DNA from: Salvelinus alpinus
Lineage: Eukaryota; Chordata; Actinopteri; Salmoniformes; Salmonidae
NCBI RefSeq assembly: GCF_045679555.1
Contig: NC_092087.1
Location: 89,116,966-89,180,965, forward strand
Direction of reading: 5' to 3'
Length of the DNA: 64,000 bases
In this document: positions 21,236 to 33,645 of the stretch, piece by piece
Numbering within the stretch: position 1 is the first letter of the stretch
How the letters are laid out: the number at the start of each line of letters is the position of its first letter
Program-made: the position numbers and the translations under genes
The notes under the pieces: model-generated
The model's database searches: none
What the model saw: the letters and a program-made list of their open reading frames with translations, nothing else
Told to the model about the DNA's origin: nothing

Positions 21236-22309
21236 ATCCGAATGTACTAACAACAGCAGTCAAGCACGCAGGCTAACTTGCTAGCTACTTTCAGACATCT
21301 AAGTGAGAGAGAACAGCTCACTGAACATTACTCGCACTAGCAGAGCTGGTTAGGTTGTCATGTTATTCAGAGCGTTTGGTGACTGCAACTGTGGCCGTTC
21401 GTAAAATCAGAGCGTTTCACGTTCAAAGAGCACACCGGACGCTCTGGCCGATTATTGACACCTGCCATATTCAACGAGTGTTGAGCGTTTGTAAATTCAT
21501 CAGTTATTCTTCACTCTCTGGCACACTCAAACGAGAATGTTCTGAAATCAGAGTAGATGCCCAAACTGAATTTACGAACGCACCCGAAATGGTTACTTGC
21601 ATAGTGGAGTCTATTGTTAAGACATGTAGCTAGCTAGCTAGGTAAACAATGAACCATAATCACAACTCATGACTTTACTACCATGCATGAATCTGCAGGT
21701 AGCTAACCAACCAGGTTCAATGTTAGCTAACATTAGGCTATAGCTACCCTACCGGCTACCGAAGTCATTCTTCTGTGAGCTGCTCCATTTCAAAACCAGT
21801 TGAGAGCTGCACGCTCTTGCTGCCTGTAGATTATATTCCGCTAAAACTAGGCTGTGTGCAGCTATTGTGTAGGCTACTTTGTGCATGAATGTACTACATC
21901 ATTGATAAAATGTGTACCAACACTACACTACTTTGATACGGACCAGTAGGGATTATATGAGTGCGCTGGTATTACGGTTGCTGTCCTTTCAGAATTCAGA
22001 ACCTGTCACACACTGAAGGCCTATAGGTTCGCCACGGCGCAAACATGTCTATAATAGATAGAAAGACTATTAAGATGCTAATGTTTCAAGAAAGGAGTGT
22101 ATATATTTGGCCTGCCAAAGCGGTTTTATGCGCTGACTGAATAAATGGAAGCTGACAATTAGTTTCTTATTCCGCTGGTCTCTGGAATATCTATAACTAT
22201 TACAGACAAGTCCTCACGAGACTGAGCCAAGACCAAGTACAAATGTATCCAACACTGAGACAAGACCTAGACACTCAATATGTGGTCTCTCGACCGGATT
22301 TACAACACT

Positions 22310-22540
22310 GCTATTATACATATATAGTCTAAAGCCAATATACCGTGGCTAAGGGCTATATCCAGGCACTCCGCGTTGCGTCATGCAGAGAACAGCCCTT
22401 AGCCATGGTATATTGGCCGTATACCACACTTCCTCGGGCCTTATTGCTTAAATGTAGCCTGTTGTCCTTATATAGTCTAATGTAGCCTGTTGTCCATATA
22501 TAGTCTAATGTAGCCTGTTATCATACACATATACACACAC
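22310..22540. repeat. Foldback repeat and three satellite monomers
   Basis: At about 22330-22430 an imperfect palindrome (CCAATATACCGTGGCTAAGGGC against GCCCTTAGCCATGGTATATTGG) marks a salmonid foldback element, also seen at 55660-55770. It is followed by about three copies of the 28-bp unit ATATATAGTCTAATGTAGCC found in the satellite at 27.5 kb. Confidence 0.6.
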
Positions 22541-22739
22541 GGGCATTTTTTTACCCTGGTTAATCATTTCTTCCCCATGTAGATCAACACTCCTAAACTG
22601 ACAACCTTTATGAATACTGGGCCTGATGTAACAACCAAAACTCAACTCAAAACATAACAAGAAGTAAAATGATACAATCCCTCAAGTATATGACTTATAA
22701 CCAAAAACTATTTTTCAAGATATTGTCAAGAGTACTTAC

Positions 22740-22836
22740 AGAGGGAAGTGTCTTGTCTTGTACAGTGAGTCAACTTATTGGCAGTGTGTGGAAACTGCTA
22801 GCAACTGTCAGTTCTGTTGTTGACACATATTTAAAG
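22740..22836 (-). promoter_or_regulatory. Leader exon and TATA-like box, probably for gene 1
   Basis: On the minus strand a TTTAAATATG box (22827-22836) precedes a short untranslated exon that ends CACTTCCCTCT|GTAAGTACTC (donor at 22739). Gene 2 has the same arrangement 1 kb from its signal exon. Gene 1 lacks a closer copy, and no other signal exon lies between, so this leader probably splices to 10173 across a 12.6-kb intron of transposons. Confidence 0.5.
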
Positions 22837-22904
22837 TAGTCAGGACACAAGAAGCTGATATAGAACTGTCCCTTCCAACTTTTTAAGACATTAACATGCA
22901 TGAG

Positions 22905-23400
22905 GTCCAGACCAGCATGTCAGAAAAGGAAGATTACTGTATTAGAGTGGGTCCTACATTTCTAAAATGGACAAAATGTCCCCCATTTCCACTTTTATTT
23001 AAATACAGAACCATGTTAACACTATGTTGACTATTCTATATGGAATGTTTATAATATCTTAGAATGTGTTGCCTTGTCCCTCTGAGTTCTACATGGAACA
23101 GGTCAAAGTTCCATTTACATTTGGTCAGTTCCATGATGTCATTCATTCTATTCTGCTAATCAATTACATTTACACTCCTCATCAGCTACTGAAGGTTCCA
23201 GTGTTTTAGACCAGAGCGCTCCCTACTGGCATCTCAATATTACTTCACCATCTTAATAATAATGTCCTCAATAATGTTGGACTAATAAAAGATAACAAAC
23301 TGGAAATAGATCAGATAGAATGATGAAACACAACACTGGCTACTTGACAAAGTCATATTTAACCACACATGTCTGTAGTAGTACAACATCCACTATAATT
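22905..23400. repeat. Duplicated receptor-gene 5' flank
   Basis: The most complete copy of the flank described at 10600. It contains the single-unit ancestor of the 47-bp minisatellite at 46596 (TGTTTTAGACCAGAGCGCTCC..CTACTGGCATCTC). Confidence 0.6.
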
Positions 23401-23869
23401 ATGTATAACTGTTGAACATTGTGTACAATACTAGTAGTAGAGGCATCAGTATAATCACCATAGTGTTGCTGTATTGACTGTTTAGGCTGGTGTTTCTTAA
23501 TCCTGGTCCTGGGGTGTTTTCATTAGTCACAGACCGTTGTGAAACATTTGGACTGTTGCAAATGTTTTGCAATGGAAACTGTTTACCACAATCGGAAAAA
23601 GTTTTGCAACAAAAACAGTGTCTATTGGAAAAATTCACATAGGTCCCTTCCCGTTTTTTTTTCTGTTTGCTCTGTTTGGTTACTAGAGTATACAGAAGAC
23701 AGTTTAAGTTACAAAACGTTTTGCAACAGACCAAATTGTTTAGCAAATGGTATTAATTATTTCCCTATCAGCAGCACACCTGTAAGTAACATTTAAGCAC
23801 ACAAACACTGATTTCTGTAGTAGTACATCATGCCACTATCATATGTGGCAGGAACTCCAGACAATCACG

Positions 23870-25205
23870 GATTATAAATGGACAGCGGCGTCTTGCTACC
23901 TGATAAGCTAAACACCTTCTTCGCCCGCTTTGAGGATAACACAGTGCCGCCGACATGGGCCGACGTGAGTAAGACATTTAAGCATGTTAACCCTAACAAG
24001 GCTGCAGGCCCAGATGGTATCCCTAGCCGTGTCCTCAGAGCATGTGCAGATCAGCTGGCTGGTGTGTTTAAGGACATATTCAATCTCTCCCTATCCCAGT
24101 CTGCTGTCCCCACTTGCTTCAAGATGTCCACCATTGTTCCTGCACCCAAGAAAGCCACGGTAACTAAACTAAATGACTATCACCCCTCAGCACTCACTTC
24201 TGTCATCATGAAGTGCTTTGAGATGGTAGTTAAGGATCATATCACCTCAACCTTACCCGACACCCTAGACTAACTGCAATTTGCATACCGCACCAATAGA
24301 TCCATGGATGATGCAATCGCCATTGCACTGCACACTGCCGCATACCATCTAGACAAGAGGAATATCTACTGTGTGGAAGAATGCTGCTCATTGACTACAG
24401 CTCAGCCTTCAACACCATAGTATCCTCCAAGCTCATCATTAAGCTTTGGGCCCTGGTGACAAGCTTCAAGTCCCTCATCTTACATATCAATGACAATCTG
24501 AAATGGTCCACCCACACAGACGATAGGCGTGTTGGGGAGAAGGCGCTACAGTGCCTCATCAACCTCAGGAGGCTGAAAAAATTTGGCTTGGCCCCAAAGA
24601 CAGGTCGCAATTGTAAATGAGAACTTGTTCTCAACTTGCCTACCTGGTTAAATAAAGGTGAAATAAATAAAATAAAATAAAAAGACCCTCACAAACTTTT
24701 ACAGATGCACCCTTCAGAGCATCCTGTCAGGCTTTATCACCGCCTGCTATGACAACGGCACCGCCCGCAACCGCAGGTCTCTCCAGAGGGTGGTGCAATA
24801 AGCTCAACGCGTCACTGGGAGCACACTGCATGCCCTTCAGGACATCTACAGCACCCGGTGTCACAGAAAGGCCAAGAAGATTATCAAAGACCTCAGCCAC
24901 CCGAGCAATGGCCTGTTCACCCCGCTATCATCCAGAAGGCGAGGTCATTACAGGTGCATCAAAGCTGCGACCGAGAGACTGAAAAACAGCTTCTATCTCA
25001 AAGCCATTAGACTGTTAAATAGCCATCACTAGCCGGCTACCACCCGGTTACTCAATCCTGCACCTCAGAGGCTGCTGCCCTATGTTAATAGACATGGAAC
25101 ACTGGTCACTTTGAAAATGTTTACATCCTGTTTTAGCCATTTCATATGTATATACTGTGCTCCAGTCAAGTACATCCTATTCAACTAGTGCTGTACATAT
25201 TTATA
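23870..25205 (+). pseudogene. L2-like LINE reverse transcriptase remnant
   Basis: Frame 23878-24273 encodes NPNKAAGPDGIPSRVLRACA, a typical reverse transcriptase fingers motif, and IVPAPKKA..LNDYHP. A later piece has MLLIDYSSAFNTI in another frame, and 24690-25020 encodes the C-terminal TLQSILSGFITACYDNGTA and HPSNGLFTPLSSRRRGHYR region. The catalytic FADD block and palm are deleted, there are stops and frameshifts, and a SINE tail is inserted at about 24598-24680. Confidence 0.75.
24598..24685 (+). mobile_element. SINE tail inside the LINE
   Basis: GTAAATGAGAACTTGTTCTC and TACCTGGTTAAATAAAGGTG followed by AAATAAATAAAATAAAAT, the 3' end of a salmonid SINE, lying between two pieces of the LINE. 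Confidence 0.6.
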
Positions 25206-26820
25206 CTAGGGATACACGATATATCGGTGAACATATCGGAATGGGCAGATATTAGCTAAAAATGGCAACATCGGTATCGGCCCGATGTCTAGTTTAACGC
25301 CGATGTGCAAAACCGATGACAAAGCTGAAGTGCATACCTATATAACGTAGGTACATGACGTAATGACGCCACATAAAATTTTGCGCTACACATGCAACAC
25401 AGAATTCCTAACCTAACCACAATGTCTGCTGTGTGGATTGAGCAGTCAACAAGTTGAGCAGTCAACAAGTCGAGTAGTCATTTGAAAGAGTAAGAACATT
25501 TCAGCGACACAACTCATAGGCGAAATTGGCTTCGCCGACTGGTCGAGCACCGGTACACACTACCAAGTGCGCTCTTCTTCAGATGTTGCCCTACCGGAGT
25601 TACACAGTAATAGCGTAACTGCTATTAGCTTCATGACATACATACTATGGAACGCCATCTGGGTCTTTGCGTGTCATAATAGATACAGTAGCACTGTCAA
25701 AGCTGTACAAAAAAGTCAGCAAACAAGCAAACACTGGCCACGAACGAAGTGTTTACAATACCGCTTTTTTAAAGCATCATTTGTTCGACTGCAGCTTCTG
25801 GGGTAGCTAGCTTTAACTTGGTACCTAGCACCAATACAACCAGCCTGAAAACAATGACCAGTAGAAACTGCAGTTAATTTCATTATTCTTAGCAATGATT
25901 TAGGAATTCTTGTGAGTAAGTTTTAGCTAGGTTGCCACTTGTTCGCCTATTGAAATTGAACTTCAGTTCATGAAAATAAATAGCTAGCCAGCTACTTAAC
26001 CCTGTTGGCCAAAGCTAGCATCATAAGCAGCCAGCTAGCTTCATCTGGCTAGTGAGGCTCAACCGGACTGTGTTATGTGTTGTGAAGCTAGCTACATTAA
26101 GGATTAGGCACAATAGTGGAATTTGCAGTTTGCCTTCAAAATAAAAGTATGTCATTGACAGTGTTGCAAATGAAAACAAATAGCAGAATTATGCCAAACT
26201 TTGAAGGCTAACTGCAAAGTCCACTATTGTGACTAATCCTTATTTTGGCTAGCTTCACATAGATGGGGCCGACCACCATTAATCAAATAAGAACTGTCTT
26301 ATAAATTAGGGTTATTTTAGATGATGACACCTAGCTATAAAGTTAGTTAGCTAACTATAGCTACTGAAACAGATTATGTCATTTTGCTCTGTTTTTGGGG
26401 AAGAACATTGTTTGCATCCATGAGCTAGTTAGCTTTTTTTATGACCAGCACTGTAGGTGCGCGAGACAACTTTACCAGCATCATGACATACGTATCGATG
26501 AATCGTTGTGACATATGAAATACGAGTGATAGTATAATAACTACGTAGAAAATGTATGAACGAGTTAAATTATTATGTGACGTGCAGTCATTCAGGTTCT
26601 GATTGGTCAACAAGCTTATTTGACACGTCAGATAGTGTCATTTGACGCTTATCTTTTTTGACATGCAAAGACCCAAACGGCGTTCCATAGCAAAGAACCA
26701 GACGGTGTTCCATAGAAATCCTGGTTGAGAAAGAAACGACTGAACAAATGAACAACGAAACAGTACAGCAAGTAAGTGAAAGAAATAGGTTTTGATTATG
26801 TTTTACTGGTAATGGGGACA
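25206..26820. mobile_element. hAT-like element, decayed
   Basis: Starts with AGGGATACACGATATATCGGTGAACA and the CGGTATCGGCCCGATGTCTAG region, recognised as the end of fish hAT-type elements. The interior has no transposase frame. It includes an imperfect inverted repeat at 26096-26245. The right boundary is uncertain. Confidence 0.35.
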
Positions 26821-26844
26821 TACGTAAATGCCAACAAAATTACT

Positions 26845-26880
26845 TTTTGGTGTGTGTGTGTGTGTTTGTGTGTGTGTGTG
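26845..26880. repeat. (GT)n microsatellite
   Basis: Short GT run directly before a SINE. Confidence 0.8.
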
Positions 26881-27088
26881 ACCTTAACTAGGCAAGTCAG
26901 TTAAGAACAAATTATTATTTACAATGACGGCCTACCCCGGCGAAACCCGGACAATGCTGGGCCAATTGTGCGCCACCCTATGGGACTCCCAATCACGGCC
27001 GGATGTGATACAGCCTGGATTCGAACCAGGGACTGTAGTGACGCCTCTTGCCCTGAGATGCAGTGCCTTAGACCCCTGCGTCCATGTG
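26881..27088 (-). mobile_element. tRNA-derived SINE
   Basis: Contains GGCCAATTGTGCGCCACCC, CACGGCCGGATGTGATACAG, the B-box-like TTCGAACCAGGGAC and the tail ACTAGGCAAGTCAGTTAAGAAC at the left. Oriented on the minus strand. Confidence 0.7.
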
Positions 27089-27517
27089 TGTGTGTTAACT
27101 ATTTAACTGTACTAGAATGCTTAACTGTACTAGAATTCCCATCACTCCTCATCTGCATCAAAGTGCTGTTGAAGGTTCCGTGTCCAAGACAAGAGCACTG
27201 CCAACCAGCATCTCAACATTACTGCAGCGTCCAGGCTTCATGTAATGTCCTCATTCATTTGGACAGTAATATATAATGCCAATATCATATGCTGTTACAC
27301 TGTGGGCCCTTGAACAGTACTGGTCCCTAATAATAATGTCCTCAATAATGTTGGGCTACTAACAACATTACAAACTGACATTACATCAGATAGAATGGTG
27401 AAACACAACACTGACCAATCACTGTACAACATGCCACTGTCATATTCTGTTACACTGTTGACATTTGTGTAAATTGCAGTAGTAGCTAGCAGTATTGAGT
27501 GCTGCTGTTCATATTGT

Positions 27518-30500
27518 ATAGTCTAATGTAGCCAGTTATCCATATATAGTCGACTGTAGCCAGTTATCCATATACAGTCTAATGTAGCCTGTTATCCATA
27601 TATAGTCTAATGTAGCCTGTTATCCATATATAGTCTAATGTAGCCTGTTATCCATATATAGTCTAATGTAGCCTGTTATCCATATATAGTCTAATGTAGC
27701 CTGTTATCCATATATAGTCTAATGTAGCCTGTTATCCATATATAGACTAATGTAGCCTGTTATCCATATATAGTCTAATGTAGCCTGTTATCCATATATA
27801 GTCTAATGTAGCCTGTTATCCATATATAGTCTAATGTAGCCTGTTATCCATATATAGTCTAATGTAGCCTGTTATCCATATATAGTCTAATGTACCCTGT
27901 TATCCATATATAGTCTAATGTAGCCTGTTATCCATATATAGTCTAATGTAGCCTGTTATCCATATATAGACTAATGTAGCCTGTTATCCATATATAGTCT
28001 AATGTAGCCTGTTATCCATATATAGTCTAATGTAGCCTGTTATCCATATATAGTCTAATGTAGCCTGTTCTCCATATATAGTCTAATGTAGCCTGTTATC
28101 CATATATAGTCTAATGTAGCCTGTTATCCATATATAGTCTAATGTAGCCTGTTCTCCATATATAGACTAATGTAGCCTGTTATCTATATATAGTCTAATG
28201 TATCCTGTTATCCATATATAGTCTAATGTAGCCTGTCATCCATATATAGTCTAATGTAGCCTGTTATCCATATATAGTCTAATGTAGCCTGTTATCCATA
28301 TATAGTCTAATGTAGCCTGGTATCCATATATAGTCTAATGTAGCATGTTATCCATATATAGTCTAATGTAGCCTGTTATCCATATATAGTCTAATGTATC
28401 CTGTCATCCATATATAGACTAATGTAGCCTGTTATGCATATATAGTCTAATGTAGCCTGTTATCCATATATAGTCTAATGTAGCCTGTTCTCCATATATA
28501 GTCTAATGTAGCCTGTTATCCATATATAGTCTAATGTAGCATGTTATCCATATATAGTCTAATGTAGCATGTTATCCATATATAGTCTAATGTAGCCTGT
28601 TATCCATATATAGTCTAATGTAGCATGTTATCTATATATAGTCTAATGTAGCCTGTTATACATATATAGTCTAATGTACCCTGTTATCCATATATAGTCT
28701 AATGTAGCCTGTTATACATATATAGTATAATGTAGCCTGTTATCTATATATAGTCTAATGTAGCCTGTTATCCATATATAGTCTAATGTAGCCAGTTATC
28801 TATATATAGTCTAATGTAGCCTGTTATCTATATATAGTCTAATGTAGCCTGTTATACATATATAGTCTAATGTAGCCTGTTATCCATATATAGTCTAATG
28901 TAGCCTGTTCTCCATATATAGTCTAATGTAGCCTGTTATCCATATATAGTCTAATGTAGCCTGTTTTCCATATATAGTCTAATGTAGCCTGTTCTCCATA
29001 TATAGACTAATGTAGCCTGTTATCTATATATAGTCTAATGTATCCTGTTATCCATATATAGTCTAATGTAGCCTGTCATCCATATATAGTCTAATGTAGC
29101 CTGTTATCCATATATAGTCTAATGTAGCCTGTTATCCATATATAGTCTAATGTAGCCTGGTATCCATATATAGTCTAATGTAGCATGTTATCCATATATA
29201 GTCTAATGTAGCCTGTTATCCATATATAGTCTAATGTATCCTGTCATCCATATATAGACTAATGTAGCCTGTTATGCATATATAGTCTAATGTAGCCTGT
29301 TATCCATATATAGTCTAATGTAGCCTGTTCTCCATATATAGTCTAATGTAGCCTGTTATCCATATATAGTCTAATGTAGCATGTTATCCATATATAGTCT
29401 AATGTAGCATGTTATCCATATATAGTCTAATGTAGCCTGTTATCCATATATAGTCTAATGTAGCATGTTATCTATATATAGTCTAATGTAGCCTGTTATA
29501 CATATATAGTATAATGTAGCCTGTTATCCATATATAGTCTAATGTAGCCTGTTATACATATATAGTATAATGTAGCCTGTTATCTATATATAGTCTAATG
29601 TAGCCTGTTATCCATATATAGTCTAATGTAGCCAGTTATCTATATATAGTCTAATGTAGCCTGTTATCTATATATAGTCTAATGTAGCCTGTTATACATA
29701 TATAGTATAATGTAGCCTGTTATCTATATATAGTCTAATGTAGCCTGTTATCAATATATAGTCTAATGTAGCCAGTTATCTATATATAGTCTAATGTAGC
29801 CTGTTATACATATATAGTATAATGTAGCCTGTTATCCATATATAGTCTAATGTAGCCTGTTATCTATATATAGTCTAATGTACCTGTTATCTATATATAG
29901 TCTAATGTCGTCTGTTATCCATATATAGTCTAATGTAGCCTGTTATCCATATATAGTCTAATGTCGTCTGTTATCTATATATAGTCTAATGTACCTGTTA
30001 TCTATATATAGTCTAATGTAGCCTGTTATCTATATATAGTCTAATGTACCTGTTATCTATATATAGTCTAATGTAGCCTGTTATCCATATATAGTCTAAT
30101 GTAGCCTGTTATCTATATATAGTCTAATGTACCTGTTATCCATATATAGTCTAATGTAGCCTGTTATCTATATATAGTCTAATGTACCTGTTATCTATAT
30201 ATAGTCTAATGTAGCCTGTTATCCATATATAGTCTAATGTAGCCTGTTATCTATATATAGTCTAATGTACCTGTTATCCATATATAGTCTAATGTAGCCT
30301 GTTATCTATATATAGTCTAATGTACCTGTTATCCATATATAGTCTAATGTAGCCTGTTATCCATATATAGTCTAATGTAGCCTGTTATCCATATATAGTC
30401 TAATGTAGCCTGTTATCCATATATAGTCTAATGTAGCCTGTTATCTATATATAGTCTAATGTACCTGTTATCCATATATAGTCTAATGTAGCCTGTTATC

Positions 30501-31200
30501 CATATATAGTCTATTGTAGCCTGTTATCTATATATAGTCTAATGTACCTGTTATCCATATATAGTCTAATGTAGCCTGTTATCCATATATAGTCTAATGT
30601 AGCCTGTTATCCATATATAGTCTAATGTAGCCTGTTATCCATATATAGTCTAATGTAGCCTGTTATCCATATATAGTCTAATGTAGCCTGTTATCCATAT
30701 ATAGTCTAATGTAGCCTGTTATCCATATATAGTCTAATGTAGCCTGTTATCCATATATTGTCTAATGTAGCCTGTTATCCATATATAGTCTAATGTAGTC
30801 TGTTATCCATACATAGTCTAATGTAGCCTGTTATCCATATATAGTCTAATGTAGCCTGTTATCCATATATAGTCTAATGTAGCCTGTTATCCATATATAG
30901 TCTAATGTAGCCTGTTATCCATATATAGTCTAATGTAGCCTGTTATCCATATATAGTCTAATGTAGCCTGTTATCCATATATAGTCTAATGTAGCCTGTT
31001 ATCCATATATAGTCTAATGTAGCCTGTTATCCATATATAGTCTAATGTAGCCTGTTATCCATATATAGTCTAATGTAGCCTGTTATCCATATATATTCTA
31101 ATGTAGCATGTTATCCATATATAGTCTAATGTAGCCTGTTATCCATATATAGTCTAATGTAGCATGTTATCCATATATAGTCTAATGTAACATGTTGACA
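27518..31200. repeat. 28-bp satellite array
   Basis: About 130 tandem copies of CCATATATAGTCTAATGTAGCCTGTTAT. Divergence is low. Block 28021-28860 is repeated at 28861-29700 with about three differences, and 29880-30560 alternates 26- and 28-bp units. AT-rich TATATA cores recur every 28 bp, close to but not equal to helical multiples. Confidence 0.97.
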
Positions 31201-31985
31201 TATATACTTTTATGTGAATATAAAGGGCTAATGAAGTATGTGTAGTTTAATGTCCTTATAAAGAACTCTGATTTGGTTCAGGCTGTAGAGGTCTATGGAT
31301 GACAGGATGTTGATGCTGAGTCAGTTCATCTAAACCAACAACACTTACTGACAGTGCAGAGAAACAGTGTGAGATCTGGGATTGACACATTTTAAAAGTT
31401 GCTTACTCAGGACGTTAAGACATTGACATGGATAAACACCATGTCAGAAAAGGGTTGAATATCTTCCTTTGAGGTGTGGACCTACATTTTATAAAGATGA
31501 TAAATATGACCTGTTCCCATCACTCCTCACCAGCTGCATCAAAGTGGTACTGAAGGTTACAGTGTTCTAGACTAGAGTTCTCCCTACTGGCATCTCAACA
31601 TTATTGCAGTGTTCTAGACTAGAGCTCGCCCTACTGGCATCTCAACATTACTGCAGCCTCCAGTCCGTATGTCCTCATTCATTTGTGCAGTAATATGAAT
31701 AGAATGAATGGATACTGTTCCATTCATTCCAGTTATTCCTCCTGTATCTCTACCCACCAGCCTGCTTTGTTGTATAGTACTGGTAGTGGCTTTATCTAGC
31801 AGAAGCATCAATGAACATCACCATAGCCTGCAGTATAGACTGTGTAATAAAACATAACAAACTGACAATACAACAGATAGAATGGTGAAACACAACACTG
31901 GCTACTTGACAAAGTCACATTAATCACACAAACTGATCTCTGTAGTTGTATAACATGCCACTGTCATTCGGTCTGCTTCCCAAAT
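31201..31985. repeat. Duplicated gene flank with orphan leader
   Basis: Contains a decayed leader (AACACTTACTGACAGTGCAGAG near 31341, GATTGACACATTTTAAAAGT as TATA-box position) and the flank with two copies of the 47-bp unit GTTCTAGACTAGAG..CTACTGGCATCTC (31568-31660). No signal or domain exon is associated, so a gene unit has probably been lost here. Confidence 0.5.
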
Positions 31986-32332
31986 GATACCCTAATTCCT
32001 ATGTAGTGCACTACCTTTGACCAGGGCCCTATGGGCATGGTATGACTGTGTGCATGTGCGTGCCCTCTCAACTTGATTGGCGAACAGTAAAGGATGTCAG
32101 GACAAAGTGTTTTTATTGTGACCACAAGTCACTCCGGTTCACTTTGGGTTCTTATACAACAGGGTTTCTAGGAGGAAAGAGATACATGGAAATAGAATTA
32201 ACCATGTAAAGTTACACACACACAATGCTATAGAATACTATTAGGCCTTTACATATTCAAACTACTGCATCACAAGTTAAGATAAATACAATAAATCATG
32301 TTCTCAATTGAACACTATAAAGCTAAACGTGT
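31986..32332. other. Foldback fragment and unassigned sequence
   Basis: Around 31985-32035 lies CCTAATTCCTATGTAGTGCACTACC, half of a salmonid palindromic repeat also found at 56552. The rest shows no recognisable gene. Confidence 0.35.
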
Positions 32333-32962
32333 CAGGATTCACCTAGCGGTCATGATTTGGGGCTGTACAGACGTTTGATGTATTAGAATAATTGATTATG
32401 CTTATGTTATATTAATATAAGGGGAGGGGTTATAAGACCCCTCCCTCCTCACATGTATAGGGTTTTAGACTACTGATTAACAATATATATATATATTGAT
32501 TGTAGAAGTTTAGTATTGTTCTACATTTGTATTTTAGTTCTCTCTTTCTGCCTCATTATAAAGAGGCCCTTAGACAGAACTCTGCAGGGGAGTGAAGGAG
32601 ATAAGACTGGGTAAACATTCCACAATAAATCAACTTTGGGGGAAGGGGACATTTACTGCTAAGTGTTTAGCTAACAATAAAGGCCCTGTTTATACAGCTT
32701 TATAGGCATGGTTTTGGTCCCAGGAGTAGAGGATGATGATGTAGGCAGTGACATCACCAGGGCGTGACTTAGGGTTTAATAAAACCACTGGAGACCTTTT
32801 GTTGGATGCAGAACTTACTCGGAAACATGCGTGCTACGTTCCTGATTGTCAACTTCTGTCTGCAATTTCATTAATAAAGAATGACTTAATTAAATATATT
32901 GTCATAATGCTAATTTCACCATTGAGCCAATGATAATACGAAAGAAACAAACCCTAACACAT
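32333..32962 (+). mobile_element. Possible solo retroviral-type LTR
   Basis: About 630 bp starting TGTCAGGATTCACC and ending near ACCCTAACA. It has TATA-like boxes, several AATAAA-type signals (AATAAAGGCCC, TTAATAAAGAATG) and no coding frame. Target duplication was not found. Alternative: other LTR class or unrelated sequence. Confidence 0.3.
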
Positions 32963-33274
32963 GCATAATATTGTAGTGGCTGAATCACATATCACACATG
33001 AACATTGATGACTAAATGGTAAGCAGGCCCAGGCAGGGCCTGAAGCTAGCATTAGCCATGTCAAGTCTGCTATAAGGCTAGGATAAAGTACCAGGCCTGG
33101 AAAATAACCACCATGTTGGATAGGCACTCCCACTGTAGCATACAATCACACCAGTAAGGACTGAAAGGTGAGATAATTGCATCAGACTGAACAGCCCCAA
33201 TGTAAACGTAGCATTATCATTAGCGGTAGGCTACAAAGCTTTAGCAGGCTAGCTAGCTCATGCTAACAAATGAT

Positions 33275-33645
33275 CAGTAAAGGCACAAAAACTCAGCAAA
33301 AAAATTAACATCCTCTCACAGTCAAATGCGTTTATTTTCAGCAAACTCAACATGTGTAAATATTTGTATGAAGATAACAAGATTCAACAACTGAGACATA
33401 AACTGAACAAGTTCCACAGACATGTGACTAACTGAAATTGAATAATGTGTCCCTGAAAGGGGGGAGGGGTCAGTATCTGGTGTGGCCACCAGCTGCATTA
33501 AGTACTGCAGTGCATCTCCTCCTCATGGACTGCACCATATTTGCCAGTTCTTGCTGTGAGATGTTACTCCACTCTTCCACCAAGGCACTTGCAAGTTCCC
33601 GGACATTTCTGGGGGGAATGGAACTACCCTCCATGTCATATTGTG
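33275..33645 (-). mobile_element. Tc1-like transposon fragment
   Basis: GCGTTTATTTTCAGCAAACTC, AACAAGTTCCACAGACATGTG and TCAGTATCTGGTGTGGCCACC are recognisable from a salmonid Tc1-like element. Only one end remains, and it stops at GGACATTTCTGGGGGGAATGG. Confidence 0.5.

Larger units (their letters stand above)
16864..22309. mobile_element. hAT-like element split by later insertions
   Basis: The left end AGTGTTGTATTCAAGACC and the right end, read inverted, AGTGTTGTAAATCCGGTC, form imperfect terminal inverted repeats. Subterminal GAGACCGAGAC-type repeats occur at both ends, as in fish elements of this kind. The interior is filled by LTR element A, a solo LTR, Tc1 pieces and other repeats. An 8-bp target duplication could not be established. 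Superfamily assignment is tentative. Confidence 0.4.

Noticed and set aside
24381-24620. Separate small gene with MLLIDYSSAFNTI
   Set aside because: Piece of the broken LINE reverse transcriptase.
27518-31200. CRISPR or origin-type iterons
   Set aside because: Contiguous 28-bp satellite in a vertebrate genome with no spacer structure.
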